In this document: positions 53,811 to 64,000 of the stretch, piece by piece | Layout of the letters: each line of letters starts with the position of its first letter | Position numbering within the stretch: position 1 is the stretch's first letter | Assembly: GCA_022570795.1 (NCBI GenBank) | Contig: JAKUDP010000008.1 | Location: 1,550,001-1,614,000 of the forward strand | Direction: 5' to 3' | Source of the DNA: Sphaerulina vaccinii | Taxonomy: Eukaryota; Ascomycota; Dothideomycetes; Mycosphaerellales; Mycosphaerellaceae | DNA length: 64,000 nucleotides | The notes under the pieces: generated by a model | What the model was told of the DNA's origin: nothing | Database searches by the model: none | What the model saw: the letters and a program-made list of their open reading frames with translations, nothing else | Made by a program: the position numbers and the translations under genes

Positions 53811-54797
53811 TTATGCACTCTCAAACTTCGCGATTCCTTCACCCACGCCTTCAGGCGTAGGCTTCTCAGCACAAACGTCAGGCTCAAATCCAAACTGCTC
53901 TCTCAGGAAATCCCTCGTGGTAGGTCCAATAGTGGCAATGCTCGTCTTCACCAATCCCGACACAGCCTCTCTTCTTCCAGCACTGTACTTTCCCGCTTCA
54001 GTCAACCAACCCAAAGAATTGAGCATAGCCTCACAACCCTGCGGACTGAACACCACAACCCACTGCTCCTTGATCTTTGCATTCTTAGCCTCCTTCAATA
54101 AATTCGTGAAGTTTTCTTCGAATGTCACCATCTCTCCAGTTTCGTAGACGACCAGTTCCGTCACGGGAATTCGTTGTGTTTCGGGCAGTTCTTCAGACTG
54201 TAGAGTGTTCGGAATGATATCCCGCCGGACTTCGCCCACCAGGAAGAGTAATGGCAACTTCCTGCTGTTCAGCGCAGTAACACTCCCGGGTAAACCATTA
54301 TGATGCTCCAAAATGAACTTCGCCAAAGCATCACCATTCCCCGTCTCCTCCCCAAGAATCGGACAAGGTAATACCAGCGCTTCAACGCCCTTTCTCGTCG
54401 CTGGTCCGACAACATAAATCGGCATATCTTCATCAAAGAGTGCAGCTTTCTTCGCAGGGTCAAGTTTCGCGACGACTGAACCGAAAGCATCTACGGCTCG
54501 TTGAGAAGTGAAGACTAAACCGCCATATTTCTTGGCAGGATTATTGGTGGCGATTTGGCGTGCTGTTGCAGGACTTCCTCCTGCGAAAGCGAAACGTTCT
54601 GCGCTTCTTTTCAGGTTCCGGAGAGCATCGTCGCGGAAGATATGTTCGAGGACTGGGACGAAGACTGGTTTGTATTTCACGGTTTGGTTGAAGTAGGATT
54701 CGTAGCTGTCTGAAGGCAGTGAAGGCGTCTTGAGCAGGTAGATGGGTACCTGGTCCAGTTTCAGGCCTTCCAGTCCGGTCGTTATCGAGGATTCCAT
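53811..54797 (-). CDS. HEM4: Uroporphyrinogen-III synthase
   Basis: It cyclises hydroxymethylbilane to uroporphyrinogen III in haem synthesis. The gene is a single 328-aa exon. The family has low sequence identity, but the pattern is clear: IYLLKTPSLPSDSYESYF with KYKPVFVPVLEHIF, then KYGGLVFTSQRAVDAF, MPIYVVGPATRKGVEAL, LPLLFLVGEVRRDIIPNTL, RIPVTELVVYET, WVVVFSPQGCEAML, and TSIATIGPTTRDFLREQFGFEPDVCAEKPTPEGV. Two alternating alpha/beta lobes are expected. The protein is cytosolic. It is divergent from the ERV1 gene. Confidence 0.92.
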   Translation of the reverse strand: MESSITTGLEGLKLDQVPIYLLKTPSLPSDSYESYFNQTVKYKPVFVPVLEHIFRDDALRNLKRSAERFAFAGGSPATARQIATNNPAKKYGGLVFTSQRAVDAFGSVVAKLDPAKKAALFDEDMPIYVVGPATRKGVEALVLPCPILGEETGNGDALAKFILEHHNGLPGSVTALNSRKLPLLFLVGEVRRDIIPNTLQSEELPETQRIPVTELVVYETGEMVTFEENFTNLLKEAKNAKIKEQWVVVFSPQGCEAMLNSLGWLTEAGKYSAGRREAVSGLVKTSIATIGPTTRDFLREQFGFEPDVCAEKPTPEGVGEGIAKFESA

Positions 54798-54983
54798 AGC
54801 TGGTCTGGCATCTGTGTTATGTTATTGTTCAAGTGGAGAGTGATGGAGGATGGATGTTGTTGCACAAGCTCGCGACATCCCTGTAAACTCTATATAGCTC
54901 AGGCTTCAATTTCATCACCAGGCACTCTTCTTCGATGCTCTTCTACTTCGTAGACAAGGATGTTAATGTCAAGATGAAATGAC
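54798..54983. promoter_or_regulatory. Compact bidirectional promoter, HEM4/ERV1
   Basis: The 186-bp interval lies between divergent starts of a haem-synthesis gene and a mitochondrial oxidase gene; shared regulation is possible. No specific element identified. Confidence 0.45.
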
Positions 54984-55683
54984 ATGCCTACCACCCAAAT
55001 CGACTTCCCGATCCTGCAGTATTTCTTTTGTACAATAGAAAACATGACCGGCCTCCCGCCGCAGCCATTGGACGCCAGCCCAGAACAACGCCTCCGCGCA
55101 GACGATGAACAGAAATCACAAACAGTGCCCAAAGGCGTGGTAATAGGACCCGATGGGAAACCGTAAGCTATCTACTATCAACATCATATCACAGTGTAAG
55201 TGCGTATACTAAGAAGAGGTAAGATGTCGGACATGCACTTCAGGAGCAGCATGGAAGAGTATGATGAAAACCACCACGAAAGGAACAGGAACAGCACCAG
55301 CAGCAGTCTCTCAGAAACCAGCGCAAGAGATGCTCAAACCCGACTGTCCTCCCGACGTAGAAGAACTCGGCCGTTCGACTTGGACGCTCTTACACACTCT
55401 GACAGCGAACTATCCCGAACGACCATCTTTCACTCAACAAAGCGATACCAGACAATTCCTAGGTCTGTTCGGAAAGTTGTACCCTTGTTGGGTATGCGCA
55501 GATGATTTTCGGGCTTGGATGAAAGATGGGAACGAGCCGAGGGTGTCCAATAGGGAAGAGTTTGGGAAGTGGATGTGTGAGGCGCATAATGCTGTGAATG
55601 TGAAGTTGGGAAAGAAGAGTTTCGATTGTGATAAGTGGGAGGAGAGGTGGAGGACTGGGTGGAAGGATGGGAGTTGTGATTGA
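54984..55683 (+). CDS. ERV1: FAD-linked sulfhydryl oxidase ERV1 (mitochondrial disulfide relay)
   Basis: ERV1 reoxidises Mia40 in the mitochondrial intermembrane space. Exons are 54984-55162 and 55224-55683, giving 212 aa from the first ATG; a second in-frame ATG at 55044 (MTGLPPQPLD) is an equally plausible start. The splice junction restores GPDGKPCRTCTSGAAW, the N-terminal shuttle CxxC. The core has LGRSTWTLLHTLTANYPERPS, the active-site pair in YPCWVCADDF (usually CxxC as CWWC) and WMCEAHNAVNVKLGKKSFDCDKWEERW, which binds FAD and carries the structural Cys pair. All functional cysteines are present. No ER signal peptide is seen, in line with ERV1 rather than ERV2. Confidence 0.93.
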
Positions 55684-56420
55684 TTATGATCGTGATGATG
55701 CTGTATGATGAACGGAGAGGAATAGATGGAATGTACATGAGCATTGGGACTGGGATTGGAGGCAAAAGGAGGCATACTGTACAGATACGCGTGCATGAAG
55801 AACTCCTCTCTTCTCATCAACAGTGCATGCCTCGAGAGGGCCAAGGCAGTCAAAGCCATTTTGTAAAGATACGCATGATGTTCGCTCCTTCATCAGAAGG
55901 GAGTAAGTTAAATTCTTCTCTGTGGCTAACCACGCCACGACCCTCGCAGACCACCCAGTGTCGTCGCTTCGAGAGCATATTAGAAGTGGTCGGACTTCAT
56001 ACCTCTGATCAAGCCAATTTTCCGCGCGACGCAATGGTGCGGCATATCAGAACTAAAAAGAAGCAGCCAATCTGCAGAGCACTTATACTCCTCCTCGTGC
56101 TAGGTATCACGAGCAAGCAACATGTGACGATGACATCTCGGCACACCATGAACACAGCACGAAGGACACAACCAGGCTACCGGCATCAGGCATTGGCTCC
56201 GTATAGCACAACGTAACGGCAACTCGCTTTGACAATGGACAGCGCAGCTCCACGACAGCAAAGCACACGGCAAAGCTGTGCGACGCGATGCCAAATCATA
56301 ACTTCACGTCAGCTGTGTCAAAGAAGAATCGAAGCACCAGCTTTGATACTGCGCATCCTTTCGCGACTGTACTTTCAGATGGCTTTTAATTTTGTGTATA
56401 CTATATGTGCAATGCTCTGT
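55684..56420. other. Convergent intergenic region
   Basis: Between the ends of ERV1 and the hexosaminidase. Frames here are short and unsupported. Confidence 0.35.
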
Positions 56421-58256
56421 CTAAGAAGGATACACACACTGCGTCCCATTCTGCGTACAAAACGGCATCTGGAAAGGTTCAGCTTTAATCCCCCTCGCCA
56501 CAAGTCTTTCTCGCATTTCCGCCAGTCTTGGACTAGCTTCGACTTGTGAACGATTTTGTCCTTGAGTATCTTTGGCGCCTGACCAGAGGACTTCGGCGGC
56601 GGCGCAGGTGCGTGGCCAGACCTAATATATTTCACAGTCAGTATGAGTCGGGTGAATGGGTAAGATCCGCTCGGACGGACTTACCATTTGATGAAGGTTG
56701 ACGGTATCAGTCTGTTCACTCCAGATATGCGTCTCGCCTCCCAGAACAAGATGAGTCGCGTTAGCTGGGACGCCGGTCAAGGGATCATAGCTGTACATCA
56801 ATCTCCAATTATGATACGGAGCGCAATAGTCCTGGAAAGGCCAGAAACCCGCCGCATTCGCAGGAGCGAAATCTAGCCATTGACCTTTCCCACAGTCAAG
56901 ATACCAATAATTATAGTTGCCGACAAGTGCTTGATAGCCTTTGGCCGTGATCTGCGCTACTGCCTCGTCAGATTGCCAGGATTGAACAATGGTATCCATG
57001 GGTAAAGTAAGGTTCCACTCGAGCAGCATTTCTTCCCAGACTAATGGAGTAAGACCGTGGGCTTTCGTCTGGTTCATGTTGCGATCCATGTATTTCTGCA
57101 TCAGAGGTTGGAGAACTGCTGATTCGTTCGAGCGGACTGTGTCGTCGAGGAGGTAGGAGTTCTTATTTACTTCGTCGCCGCCGAGATGGAAGTAGGATGT
57201 TAGTGGCTTGAGACGTGGCAATAGGTCATCTAATAAGGTCTCGAGGAAGTCATAGACTTTTGTGGAGTTAAGTTTCAAGGATCCGCATGGAGGTTCGGCA
57301 CAGTAAGTTGTCCAGTCTGGTTGTTGGTTGAAAGCTGTAATCAAGTCTGGGTCCGAGAACCAGATTGAAGAGGTATGGCCTGGGTTGTCGATTTCCATTG
57401 CGACTTCTACACCTAGGAGGGAGCCATATTCTTGCAATGCTCGCACGTCTTCTGTGGTGTACTTCTGAGAAGCTTCGTAGATACCTTTGGGCATAAGGTC
57501 TGGTAAGGCTGGAACTTCTAGGGGCCATGACTGAGCATCTGTGATGTGCCAGTGCAGCCTGTTCATCTTGTTGTATGACAGTGCGTCGATCATTGAATAC
57601 AGATCCGACAGTGGCTTAAAGGTGCGCGACGTGTCCACGTTGAGACCACGCCATTTGAACTTTGGTGCATCTGTGATTGACACAGGTGCGAGGTCTGTGT
57701 ATACACCGCCATTTGAGTGCTTGAAGAAGAGCTGCGTGAAGGTGGTGAGGCCCCAGAGGATTCCAATCGATGTCTTGGCTGTTACGGTGACCTTGCCGTC
57801 GGCAGTCACGTTCAAGCTATACGATTCGTCGATGTCTGTGTTGGGTTTGGACAGATCTTCTGGGTCTGCACCTGTCTGCTCAAGAGTGATAGTTGTGATG
57901 TAGGTGCCGTTGTCGGCGGGTTCGAAGTTCGATAGCCTTGGTCGCAGCATCCACGGCACAAAGTTCTTGCTGTACAACGTGTCGTACGTCCTTTGGACAG
58001 CATTTTGGACAATCTTGCTCGCATTTCCTGAGGTATCGCGCTTGCCGGACACTCGCGACTGCTGTGGGTTGTGAGTTAGGAGCCTTTCCTCAGGTGGGCA
58101 GTCAGGATAGCTCACAGATCCAGCTTGATTGAATAGAATTTCCACTTTGTCTTTCGCGATCCAAAGCACTTCCTTGCCATGTTCGTACTGTGTTGGGAGA
58201 GGCCATATCGCATTTACGCTGCACGCCAGAAGCGCAACAGCTAGTATATTGCGCAT
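56421..58256 (-). CDS. Secreted beta-N-acetylhexosaminidase (GH20)
   Basis: GH20 enzymes release N-acetylglucosamine from chitin oligomers and glycans. Exons are 56685-58256 and 56421-56621 with a 63-nt intron, giving 590 aa. The signal peptide is MRNILAVALLACSVNAIWPLP. An N-terminal GH20b-type domain is followed by the catalytic barrel: APKFKWRGLNVDTSRTFKP, MNRLHWHITDAQSWPLE, VEVAMEIDNPGHTSS, the Asp-Glu catalytic pair in YFHLGGDEVNKNSY, LVWEEMLLEW and NYNYWYLDCGKGQW. The last exon gives VWPRTCAAAEVLWSGAKDTQGQ and ends CTQNGTQC. Many N-x-S/T sites suggest glycosylation. Likely roles are recycling of wall chitin or feeding on it. Confidence 0.94.
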
Positions 58257-59744
58257 GATTGAAAATATATCCAGAACTAAATGGCTCTTCGAGAAGATGA
58301 TGGACTTAAGTGCAGCTGTCCAAGACTATAGCTGATAGATTGGTACGATTATCGCCAAGGCAGTGGTTCCAGTCTAATTGCAAGCCATTGTTACATAAAG
58401 GGATACTCCTGGCTCTGCTGTCGAATAGGTATGGAGACGTGAGGTTGATCTAACGTCGAACGAAACCTTTTGTGCTGCAGTCAAGAGCTGAAACCTGCTT
58501 GGCTGGCACTGGCAGGCCTCATTAGCCGTGTTTAGCACAGGGTATGTGGTAGCTTGCAAGGGCAGTCCTGGAAGTTCGATGGCAGTCCACAAGAGGTCGA
58601 GTTTCCTGTCAGGCGGGACGATTGCTCTACGATAAGGCTGAGAGAAATTCCTGTACCACGTCTGCTTCTTGTCTGCTCAGCAGTAGTCTGCCTTGATGCT
58701 GGAGGAAGGCGTTCTTTGGTGACCTTGCCGAGCAGAGGTGGGAGGGGTGCGGCTGCGGAATCTTGTACTGCATTCTTGCCGTCGCGGTTAAGGTCCATTC
58801 CGGTTGCTATACAGGGGATGTACCCACGAATCAGAGGCATAATGGGTATTGTGCCTCACTAGCTTTCGCAACCACCTCGTGTCGACCATGTCGACGGCCG
58901 CGGGCGGCTGAGTTCTATTCTTGATGGTGCCTGCAGGTTCGCATTTCTTGCGATATGATGAGGTCGAGAGGACGAAAGTGCTAGCGAGCACAGAAATTTA
59001 ATCGTGTGGAACCATTCATGGGTCACAGAACAGGTGCACGAGTCCGAAACAGGGTTATCTTGTCCCAGGGAGATACATGACTGCATTCTCGCCTTGCGTC
59101 TGTCATGCTTGATCTGCCGGACAAGATGAGGCACTCTCTGGATACGAGAGGAAGAAACGAGTACAAGGTGGTCTGCTGTAGCCCGCGCAAAAGGCTAGGC
59201 CAAGCTGAAGTTGAATGACGACTCGAAACTGATGAAGGACATCGATCTTAGACCGAGAGAATCCGAGTTTCTAAAAGAGTCGGCTAGCTACAGTGGAACA
59301 AACATGAAGAAGATGTGGTAGGCTATGGAAACCTGCATATCGTGTGCACGTTGTGCTCGAACAATTTGATCAGGCATTGGTTAACATCATGCTTCCGAGA
59401 TACATGCTCAAGATCGGAGATGTGCATAGAATCTGCGGCAAGCTGCAGAGAGCTCACAGTATCGAGACTGTTGTGCTTGTCCTCGCTACGATATGAAGAT
59501 GCAGAGCGCACAAGAGCTCGAGCTCAAAAAAGCCACTTTGCGGCATTATGAGCTCGGGAGATTTCTCTACCTCTCTGTTCGTCCGCGGTGCTTGCAGGCG
59601 AGAAAGGGAAGTCATGTCTCCGTTTCCATCTTAGAGTCCTAATCGCGGTTGGTCCGATACCTCGTTGGCACAGTCACGGCGATTTCGCAGAGAGTGAGTC
59701 TAAGATTCTGGTCAAGAATGAAGATATATTGCTTTGCTGCTACC
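58257..59744. other. 1.5-kb gene-poor interval
   Basis: No convincing frame or RNA gene. The left end should contain the hexosaminidase promoter, the right end the GH43 3' region. Confidence 0.4.
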
Positions 59745-60902
59745 TCAGAACGCCATCTTCATGCTAACATTCTGCCCACTAGGAGCATCATATGGTCCAT
59801 AGCCAGGCCTTGGGAACCTTGGACTTCCATCCTGGTTCCACTCAAACTTCTGCGTCCGAATCGTCCTCGCACCCCAGCCAGAGAAAGGATTCTCCATTCC
59901 ATGGTACACGATCCAATCCTCTTTGCCATCAGGACTTTTCGTGAAACTTGCATGACCAACTCCATACGCCTTCTCCAACGCATTCTGGTAGAAGACACAG
60001 CCATCGTTGTTCTTGCGCCAGTCCTGAACATTCATAGGATCATCGCCAACAAGTTCGAGCTGACCAAGACAGTAGTTCCTGTTATCACTCCGCGCAGCAG
60101 AATAGATGATGAATGTCTGTCCTGTTGTAGGATTGGTCAACTGTTCAGGTCCCTCGTTGGAGGAGAGTCGAATGTTCTCCATTCTTCCATAGGGCGTCTT
60201 CTCCCACGGGTTGCTCGGAACAGATATGGTTTGACGTTCTGTGACGTTCGTGTCCACAGTCCATGGGTTCGAGAGTTTCGTGATGCAGAGATTTGCAGGC
60301 CATGATTGGTACTTGTCAAACCAGCACGAGTAGATGTGATATAGTCCGGTGGAATGTTGAAAGTAAGTACCATCAATAGCGAATTGGTCGAAGGTGTCGA
60401 GTTCACCCTTCAGAGTGTAATTTGAGGTCCACGGATCGCTGCTGCTCGATTCGAGCACATACATGCGGTGATTAACTGCTGGGCAGTTCCAATTGCAAAG
60501 AGCTTCGATCTCGGGTGGAGGCGAGTCGTTGTTGGGATCTGCCGTGAAGATTATGTACCATTTGTCGTCGATGTTGTGCAGTTCTGGAGCCCAGAGATCT
60601 GTACTATAGTTTTGACCAGGCTAGCAATTGTTAGTCGTTGAACAAGTCTTTTCGTGGGACATGCTCACCGGAGGATCGAAAGCGAGCTTCGCGTCCGCAT
60701 CCGCCCAGTCTGTCAAGGTCGGGCTCCTCAGAATCGTGATATTAGTGTTCGTAGTATATGTCATATAGTAATAGCCATCGTGTTGTATGACCCACGGGTC
60801 TGCTCCCACTCTCGGCAGTATCGGATTCGTGTATGTGTTCGAGCTGTTCGTTTGTGCTATGGGTATGAACGCCACGAGCGTCAGCGAGGTAAAGAGTCCC
60901 AT
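59745..60902 (-). CDS. Secreted GH43 glycoside hydrolase
   Basis: GH43 covers arabinofuranosidases, arabinanases and xylosidases that act on plant cell-wall polysaccharides. Exons are 60669-60902 and 59745-60620 with a 48-nt intron, giving 369 aa. The N-terminus (MGLFTSLTLVAFIPIAQT) is a signal peptide. The five-bladed propeller signatures are NPILPRVGADPWVIQHDGYYYMTYTT with the general-base Asp, NYSTDLWAPELHNIDDKWYIIFTAD, QFAIDGTYFQHSTGLYHIYSCW with the pKa-tuning Asp, and LSSNEGPEQL with the acid Glu. YGVGHASFTKSPDGKEDWIVYHG follows, as usual. The exact linkage is not decidable; the pattern is near the arabinofuranosidase-type subfamilies. Confidence 0.9.
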
Positions 60903-61277
60903 ATCTCAGTCGTATTTGGTTGGAAGTGGGAAGAAAAACCAATATTGAACATATACAGTGAACCCCTCACAGGATTGTCTCCTCTCACTTCCTGTATGCA
61001 GGCATGATCGCCTGGCTAAATTGCGAAGGCCATGGTAGGCATCTCCAGTGTTTGCGGCCTCGATGCCTCCACATGTAGAAGCCAAGTACAGGACTTGCAG
61101 GCGGTATTTGACCGGCTACTGTTGTCAACAATATTCTGCATGTCGATGTGGTGTAGACGATTCTTAACAAAGGTCGAAGGTCAAGCTAGGGAGAATGCTG
61201 AAGTACCATCGGACCAAGTGGAGGGAAGATCCCGAGCTGCCTCACTGCACTCACTGCACTCAGTCGTGCGAACAACA

Positions 61278-61440
61278 TCAGACCTGCTCATCATCCTCTT
61301 CTATTAGCTGGCCAGCGCGCATCGCGAGCAAGTCTGAACTATCTCTCTTCTTTGCAGCGGCAGCATCCAATACAGCTGCGATTGTGTCGCTAGCACAGAT
61401 CTTCAGGGCCCCGAGCAGCCCTCGAGCATGCAATGGATAG
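61278..61440 (-). pseudogene. 3' relic of a 2EXR-family paralogue
   Basis: The minus strand encodes LHARGLLGALKICASDTIAAVLDAAAAKKRD and a short acidic tail before a stop. The AAAAKKRD end is clearly similar to the C-terminus of the intact 2EXR gene at 61935-63095 (LGSILNTAAARKRD), also at DNA level, roughly 75 percent over about 45 bp by eye. The rest of the gene is not recognisable, so this is a fragment of a tandem duplicate. Confidence 0.5.
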
Positions 61441-61934
61441 TCTGAACAACAGAAGTGATCTCGCAGTAAGGACTGTGTATTGATACCGAGAGTTATCTAC
61501 CTCCACATCGTGAAGTGCCATCAACTATGCCCCCCAAATAAGTACTTTTATCGCACCATCCTTACAGGTGTCGGGCTGTGTAGCCCATCATGCCGCTCAA
61601 ACACCAAACCCAGAGCGCCTCCCACGACATTCATAATACATTCCTTTCCATCATAGTCCTACCGCTCAGCTTCATTACAGTGTATGTCTTATGGTCTTTT
61701 CACATGCCCAACTATATTGATAGCTGCTTCTCAGGTAACGAAGCACCCGGTGTCTTCCTCGTACTCATCGTCTTTGATAGCTGACTCTGTCAAGCTCTCT
61801 CATATGACAAAGCCTCACTCGCTCTTCGATACCATTTCCAGTGAAGATGTCTCGTCTCCTTGATGGAATTTACGCCAAGCCTCGAAGGGTGCCGAGGATA
61901 TGCTGCCTCATCCAGCTGTGGTTTTCGAGCTCCC

Positions 61935-63095
61935 TTATCGTCTTCGCAAACAAGTCCGACAGTCTCTCTTCCTTGCAGCAGCAGTATTCAATATGGACCC
62001 GAGCTCGTCGCAGGCGGCCTCTATGGCTTGAAGGTTTTCCTTGTCGACAAAATCGACTGCTCCAATCGTAGCCCGGATGGCGTTGAGACGAAATCTAAAT
62101 GCCCCATACCCGTGGCTAAAGTGACATGCAACATTCGGCAGCCTTTTCAACCTCTTGGGTAACTCCTGCTCTGCCCTCTTCATCAAACACTGAAGTAGCG
62201 AGAACGTGTTTCTCGTCAGGAAACGACCGGTGTCCGGAGTAAGATATGCTTCCACGGTGGGAGATACGCCAGTGATACTGATCTTCTTCTTAGCGTTGCG
62301 TAGCAGGGTGATTGGCCAATATATACGTTTCAAAGTCTCGTCGTCGAAGAGCGTCATCGGCTGATACAGATCGAAATGCATAGACTCGAGAGACTTGTGC
62401 ATGCTGAGTCGGGAGACCAGCGCGAAAAGGGCGTAGCCCATATTTATAGAGCAGGACGTCATTGACGTAGAGTCGCTGTCGGGCGCCAGCACAAGAGAGA
62501 CCGAGATGTTGTCGAAGTCCAAGATCTTCTTGTCACTTTCGAAATGTAGATCACATAGTCCACCTGTACGTACGATAGCGCCAGGCCGCGGCACATAGTG
62601 CATGTAGACTTCTCCGAGCCCACCAAGCCAAGGTTCCGGTTCCACCCTTTGAAACCCAGCACAGACGATGTACATCTTTCGTAAGTTCTCTCCGTAGAGG
62701 ATGCCGGTGGTTTCCGCTTGTATCTGCTTACTGGCAGCGAGAATCCCAGGGTTGCAGAAGGCATCGGCGCGGGGAATCCAGGGCCCCAAGGCATGATCCT
62801 CTTGACGAATTCGAATGTGAAGTAGCTGCCGATAGACCATGTTACGAAGCTCTGGCGGCAGTTCGAGAAATGGGAAGGGCCATTTCAGTTGTTCCATATC
62901 ATCCCGAACCAGTATAGCGACACATCGATCTTTGCGCCAATGCGATGGTGGTGTGAAGAAGAGACGTGTCCTAATCAGAGTCTGCAGCTCTCTGCAGGTG
63001 TTGCCAGCTTTATACGCCTTGGCTGCTGCAACGGCAGGACCAAAGGTCTTCGGATCCGCATTATAAGGACGAGGCCCGGAAGAGGTGATCGGCAT
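61935..63095 (-). CDS. 2EXR (F-box-like) domain protein
   Basis: A single-exon frame of 386 aa. After a basic leader it has FPFLELPPELRNMVYRQLLHIRIR, the F-box-like 2EXR motif, at about residues 75-98, and GILAASKQIQAETTGILYGENLRKMYIVC, the usual second element. The central part (VSLVLAPDSDSTSMTSC, LVSRLSMHKSLESMHFDLYQPM) is the helix-strand region shared by this large ascomycete family. It ends with AAARKRDCRTCLRRR. No signal peptide. Family members are probably adaptors for protein turnover, but direct evidence is scarce. It is the second 2EXR gene in the window and lacks an H3-like tail. Confidence 0.82.
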   Translation of the reverse strand: MPITSSGPRPYNADPKTFGPAVAAAKAYKAGNTCRELQTLIRTRLFFTPPSHWRKDRCVAILVRDDMEQLKWPFPFLELPPELRNMVYRQLLHIRIRQEDHALGPWIPRADAFCNPGILAASKQIQAETTGILYGENLRKMYIVCAGFQRVEPEPWLGGLGEVYMHYVPRPGAIVRTGGLCDLHFESDKKILDFDNISVSLVLAPDSDSTSMTSCSINMGYALFALVSRLSMHKSLESMHFDLYQPMTLFDDETLKRIYWPITLLRNAKKKISITGVSPTVEAYLTPDTGRFLTRNTFSLLQCLMKRAEQELPKRLKRLPNVACHFSHGYGAFRFRLNAIRATIGAVDFVDKENLQAIEAACDELGSILNTAAARKRDCRTCLRRR

Positions 63096-63360
63096 GATGA
63101 TTCTGTAGATAACTGAGCTTGAATGTGCAGTGTTCGCGTGTGGTACTTGTGTTGAAGAAGTATCGAGGGCTGTGAAAGGATGAGCAACAACCTAATCGTC
63201 AGCGTATAAACTCCACGTGGTATGTTGCCAATAGTGGTTCAGTTTGTAAAGTAACCCACTCTACCAGACTTCTACGCATGCGCGAGCTGTGCGTGGCTAC
63301 AGGCAGTCACAATGTGTGTTGTCGGATCTCGCATTGCTTGGACCTGCAGGACGCCTTCCT
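63096..63360. other. Intergenic, no gene seen
   Basis: The interval lies between the 2EXR start and the nitrilase end and should hold the 2EXR promoter. Confidence 0.35.
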
Positions 63361-64000
63361 TCACGTTGAGCCTTTCGTGGACTGCAGCGCATCATCCTTC
63401 ATACCTTCCAGCTCGGCCTTCAATCTCTCAAGTCCAGCATCCGTGCCCGTACTAGCATCCACCTCACGTCTAGGCAGCGAGCTGAAACTCCACTGAGGCT
63501 GACTCACTACAGTACTGACAGGCTCCAACCGCTGCTCACCCACAAAAGCATTCTCGGCACCTAGTCTCTGCCCATTGACCTTCAGATCAAAGATATCAAA
63601 CCTCTGATACCCACCAACAACATCATGGAACTGCTTCGGCTCCACACATTCATTCAAGTCCAGATCGGCATATGCGATACCCTCTTCGCCTTGAATCTGC
63701 TCTCCAACCTGAGCGCCAGTAGGATCCAGAAAGAGACTTGCGCCTTGTGTAAGTGAGTCTAACGTCTCGGCCGAAGAGGGCGAATGCTTGACAATGGTAT
63801 TGCGCATCTCCTTGTCCATGAAGCCACTACACAGAACGCCGAAACACTTCGCCTCAAAGCAATGCGCTGCCGTCCTGGTTCGATTTGCGGATATGTTATC
63901 ATACTGCTTGCCAGTCCCACTCACAGCTTTAGATCGTCTGGTAGGCCATACTGCAGGCCAAGTACTAAGATGTAGCTGCTCTCCCTGTGCCATCAACGCC
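63361..64000 (-). CDS. Nitrilase, C-terminal part (5' end outside window)
   Basis: Nitrilases hydrolyse nitriles to acids and ammonia with a Cys-Glu-Lys triad. The window contains about 212 C-terminal residues; the gene begins beyond the right edge, and the triad residues lie outside or at that edge. Visible are LMAQGEQLHLSTWPAVWP-type sequence (MAQGEQLHLSTWPAVWP), QYDNISANRTRTAAHCFEAKCFGVLCSGFMD, QGASLFLDPTGAQVGEQIQGEEGIAYADLDLNECVEPKQFHDVVGGYQRFDIFDLKVNG, all typical of aliphatic and cyanide-active fungal nitrilases. A small Gly/Ser insert (SKAVSGTGK) precedes YDNISANRT. The reading frame is open throughout. The substrate is unknown. Confidence 0.9.
   Translation of the reverse strand, partial: ALMAQGEQLHLSTWPAVWPTRRSKAVSGTGKQYDNISANRTRTAAHCFEAKCFGVLCSGFMDKEMRNTIVKHSPSSAETLDSLTQGASLFLDPTGAQVGEQIQGEEGIAYADLDLNECVEPKQFHDVVGGYQRFDIFDLKVNGQRLGAENAFVGEQRLEPVSTVVSQPQWSFSSLPRREVDASTGTDAGLERLKAELEGMKDDALQSTKGST

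Overview
The window is nuclear DNA of a filamentous ascomycete. Evidence: short (about 48-110 nt) GT-AG introns with CTAAC/CTGAC-type branch sites, closely packed and often divergent genes, a Zn2Cys6 regulator with a fungal-specific transcription factor domain, two 2EXR (F-box-like) proteins, a PNG1-type protein with the altered active site reported for filamentous fungi, and several secreted glycoside hydrolases. The gene set fits Dothideomycetes, possibly a Mycosphaerella relative, but no species can be named from the sequence alone.

Layout: 0-5 kb holds an aconitase paralogue carrying two in-frame stops (minus, running off the left edge), divergent from a Zn2Cys6 regulator. 5.4-8.9 kb holds a mitochondrial rRNA 2'-O-methyltransferase (MRM2) and a low-complexity conserved protein. 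8.9-13.1 kb is empty. 13-21.3 kb holds a TBC Rab-GAP, a degenerate repeat cluster, a protein of unknown function and an ammonium permease. After a gene-poor stretch come a GH128 glucanase, an unknown protein, a secreted FAD oxidase and a multi-pass membrane protein (24-32.4 kb). 32.5-39.8 kb is dense: a 2EXR protein whose C-terminus copies the histone H3 tail, the splicing factor Tls1/C9orf78, a DsbA-like oxidoreductase, DPH7, and a lipocalin-like protein. 40-43.4 kb is sparse, with one cysteine-rich secreted protein broken in its signal peptide. 43.5-58.3 kb is dense again: SGD1/NOM1, SRP14, a secreted SnoaL-like protein, a protease-RRM-PNG1 chimera, a conserved membrane protein with an in-frame TGA, HEM4, ERV1 and a GH20 hexosaminidase. 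The right end has GH43, a 2EXR gene plus a relic of a paralogue, and the 3' part of a nitrilase.

Housekeeping functions (ribosome biogenesis, SRP, haem synthesis, mitochondrial disulfide relay, diphthamide, splicing) are intact. Four other genes carry five in-frame stop codons inside otherwise well preserved reading frames. The most unusual items are the 2EXR protein with a near-copy of the histone H3 N-terminal tail, and the single reading frame joining a chymotrypsin-fold protease, a Whi3-type RRM and an acatalytic PNG1 domain. No CRISPR arrays, tRNA or rRNA genes were recognised. Exon boundaries given are my own readings of splice sites and have no transcript support.
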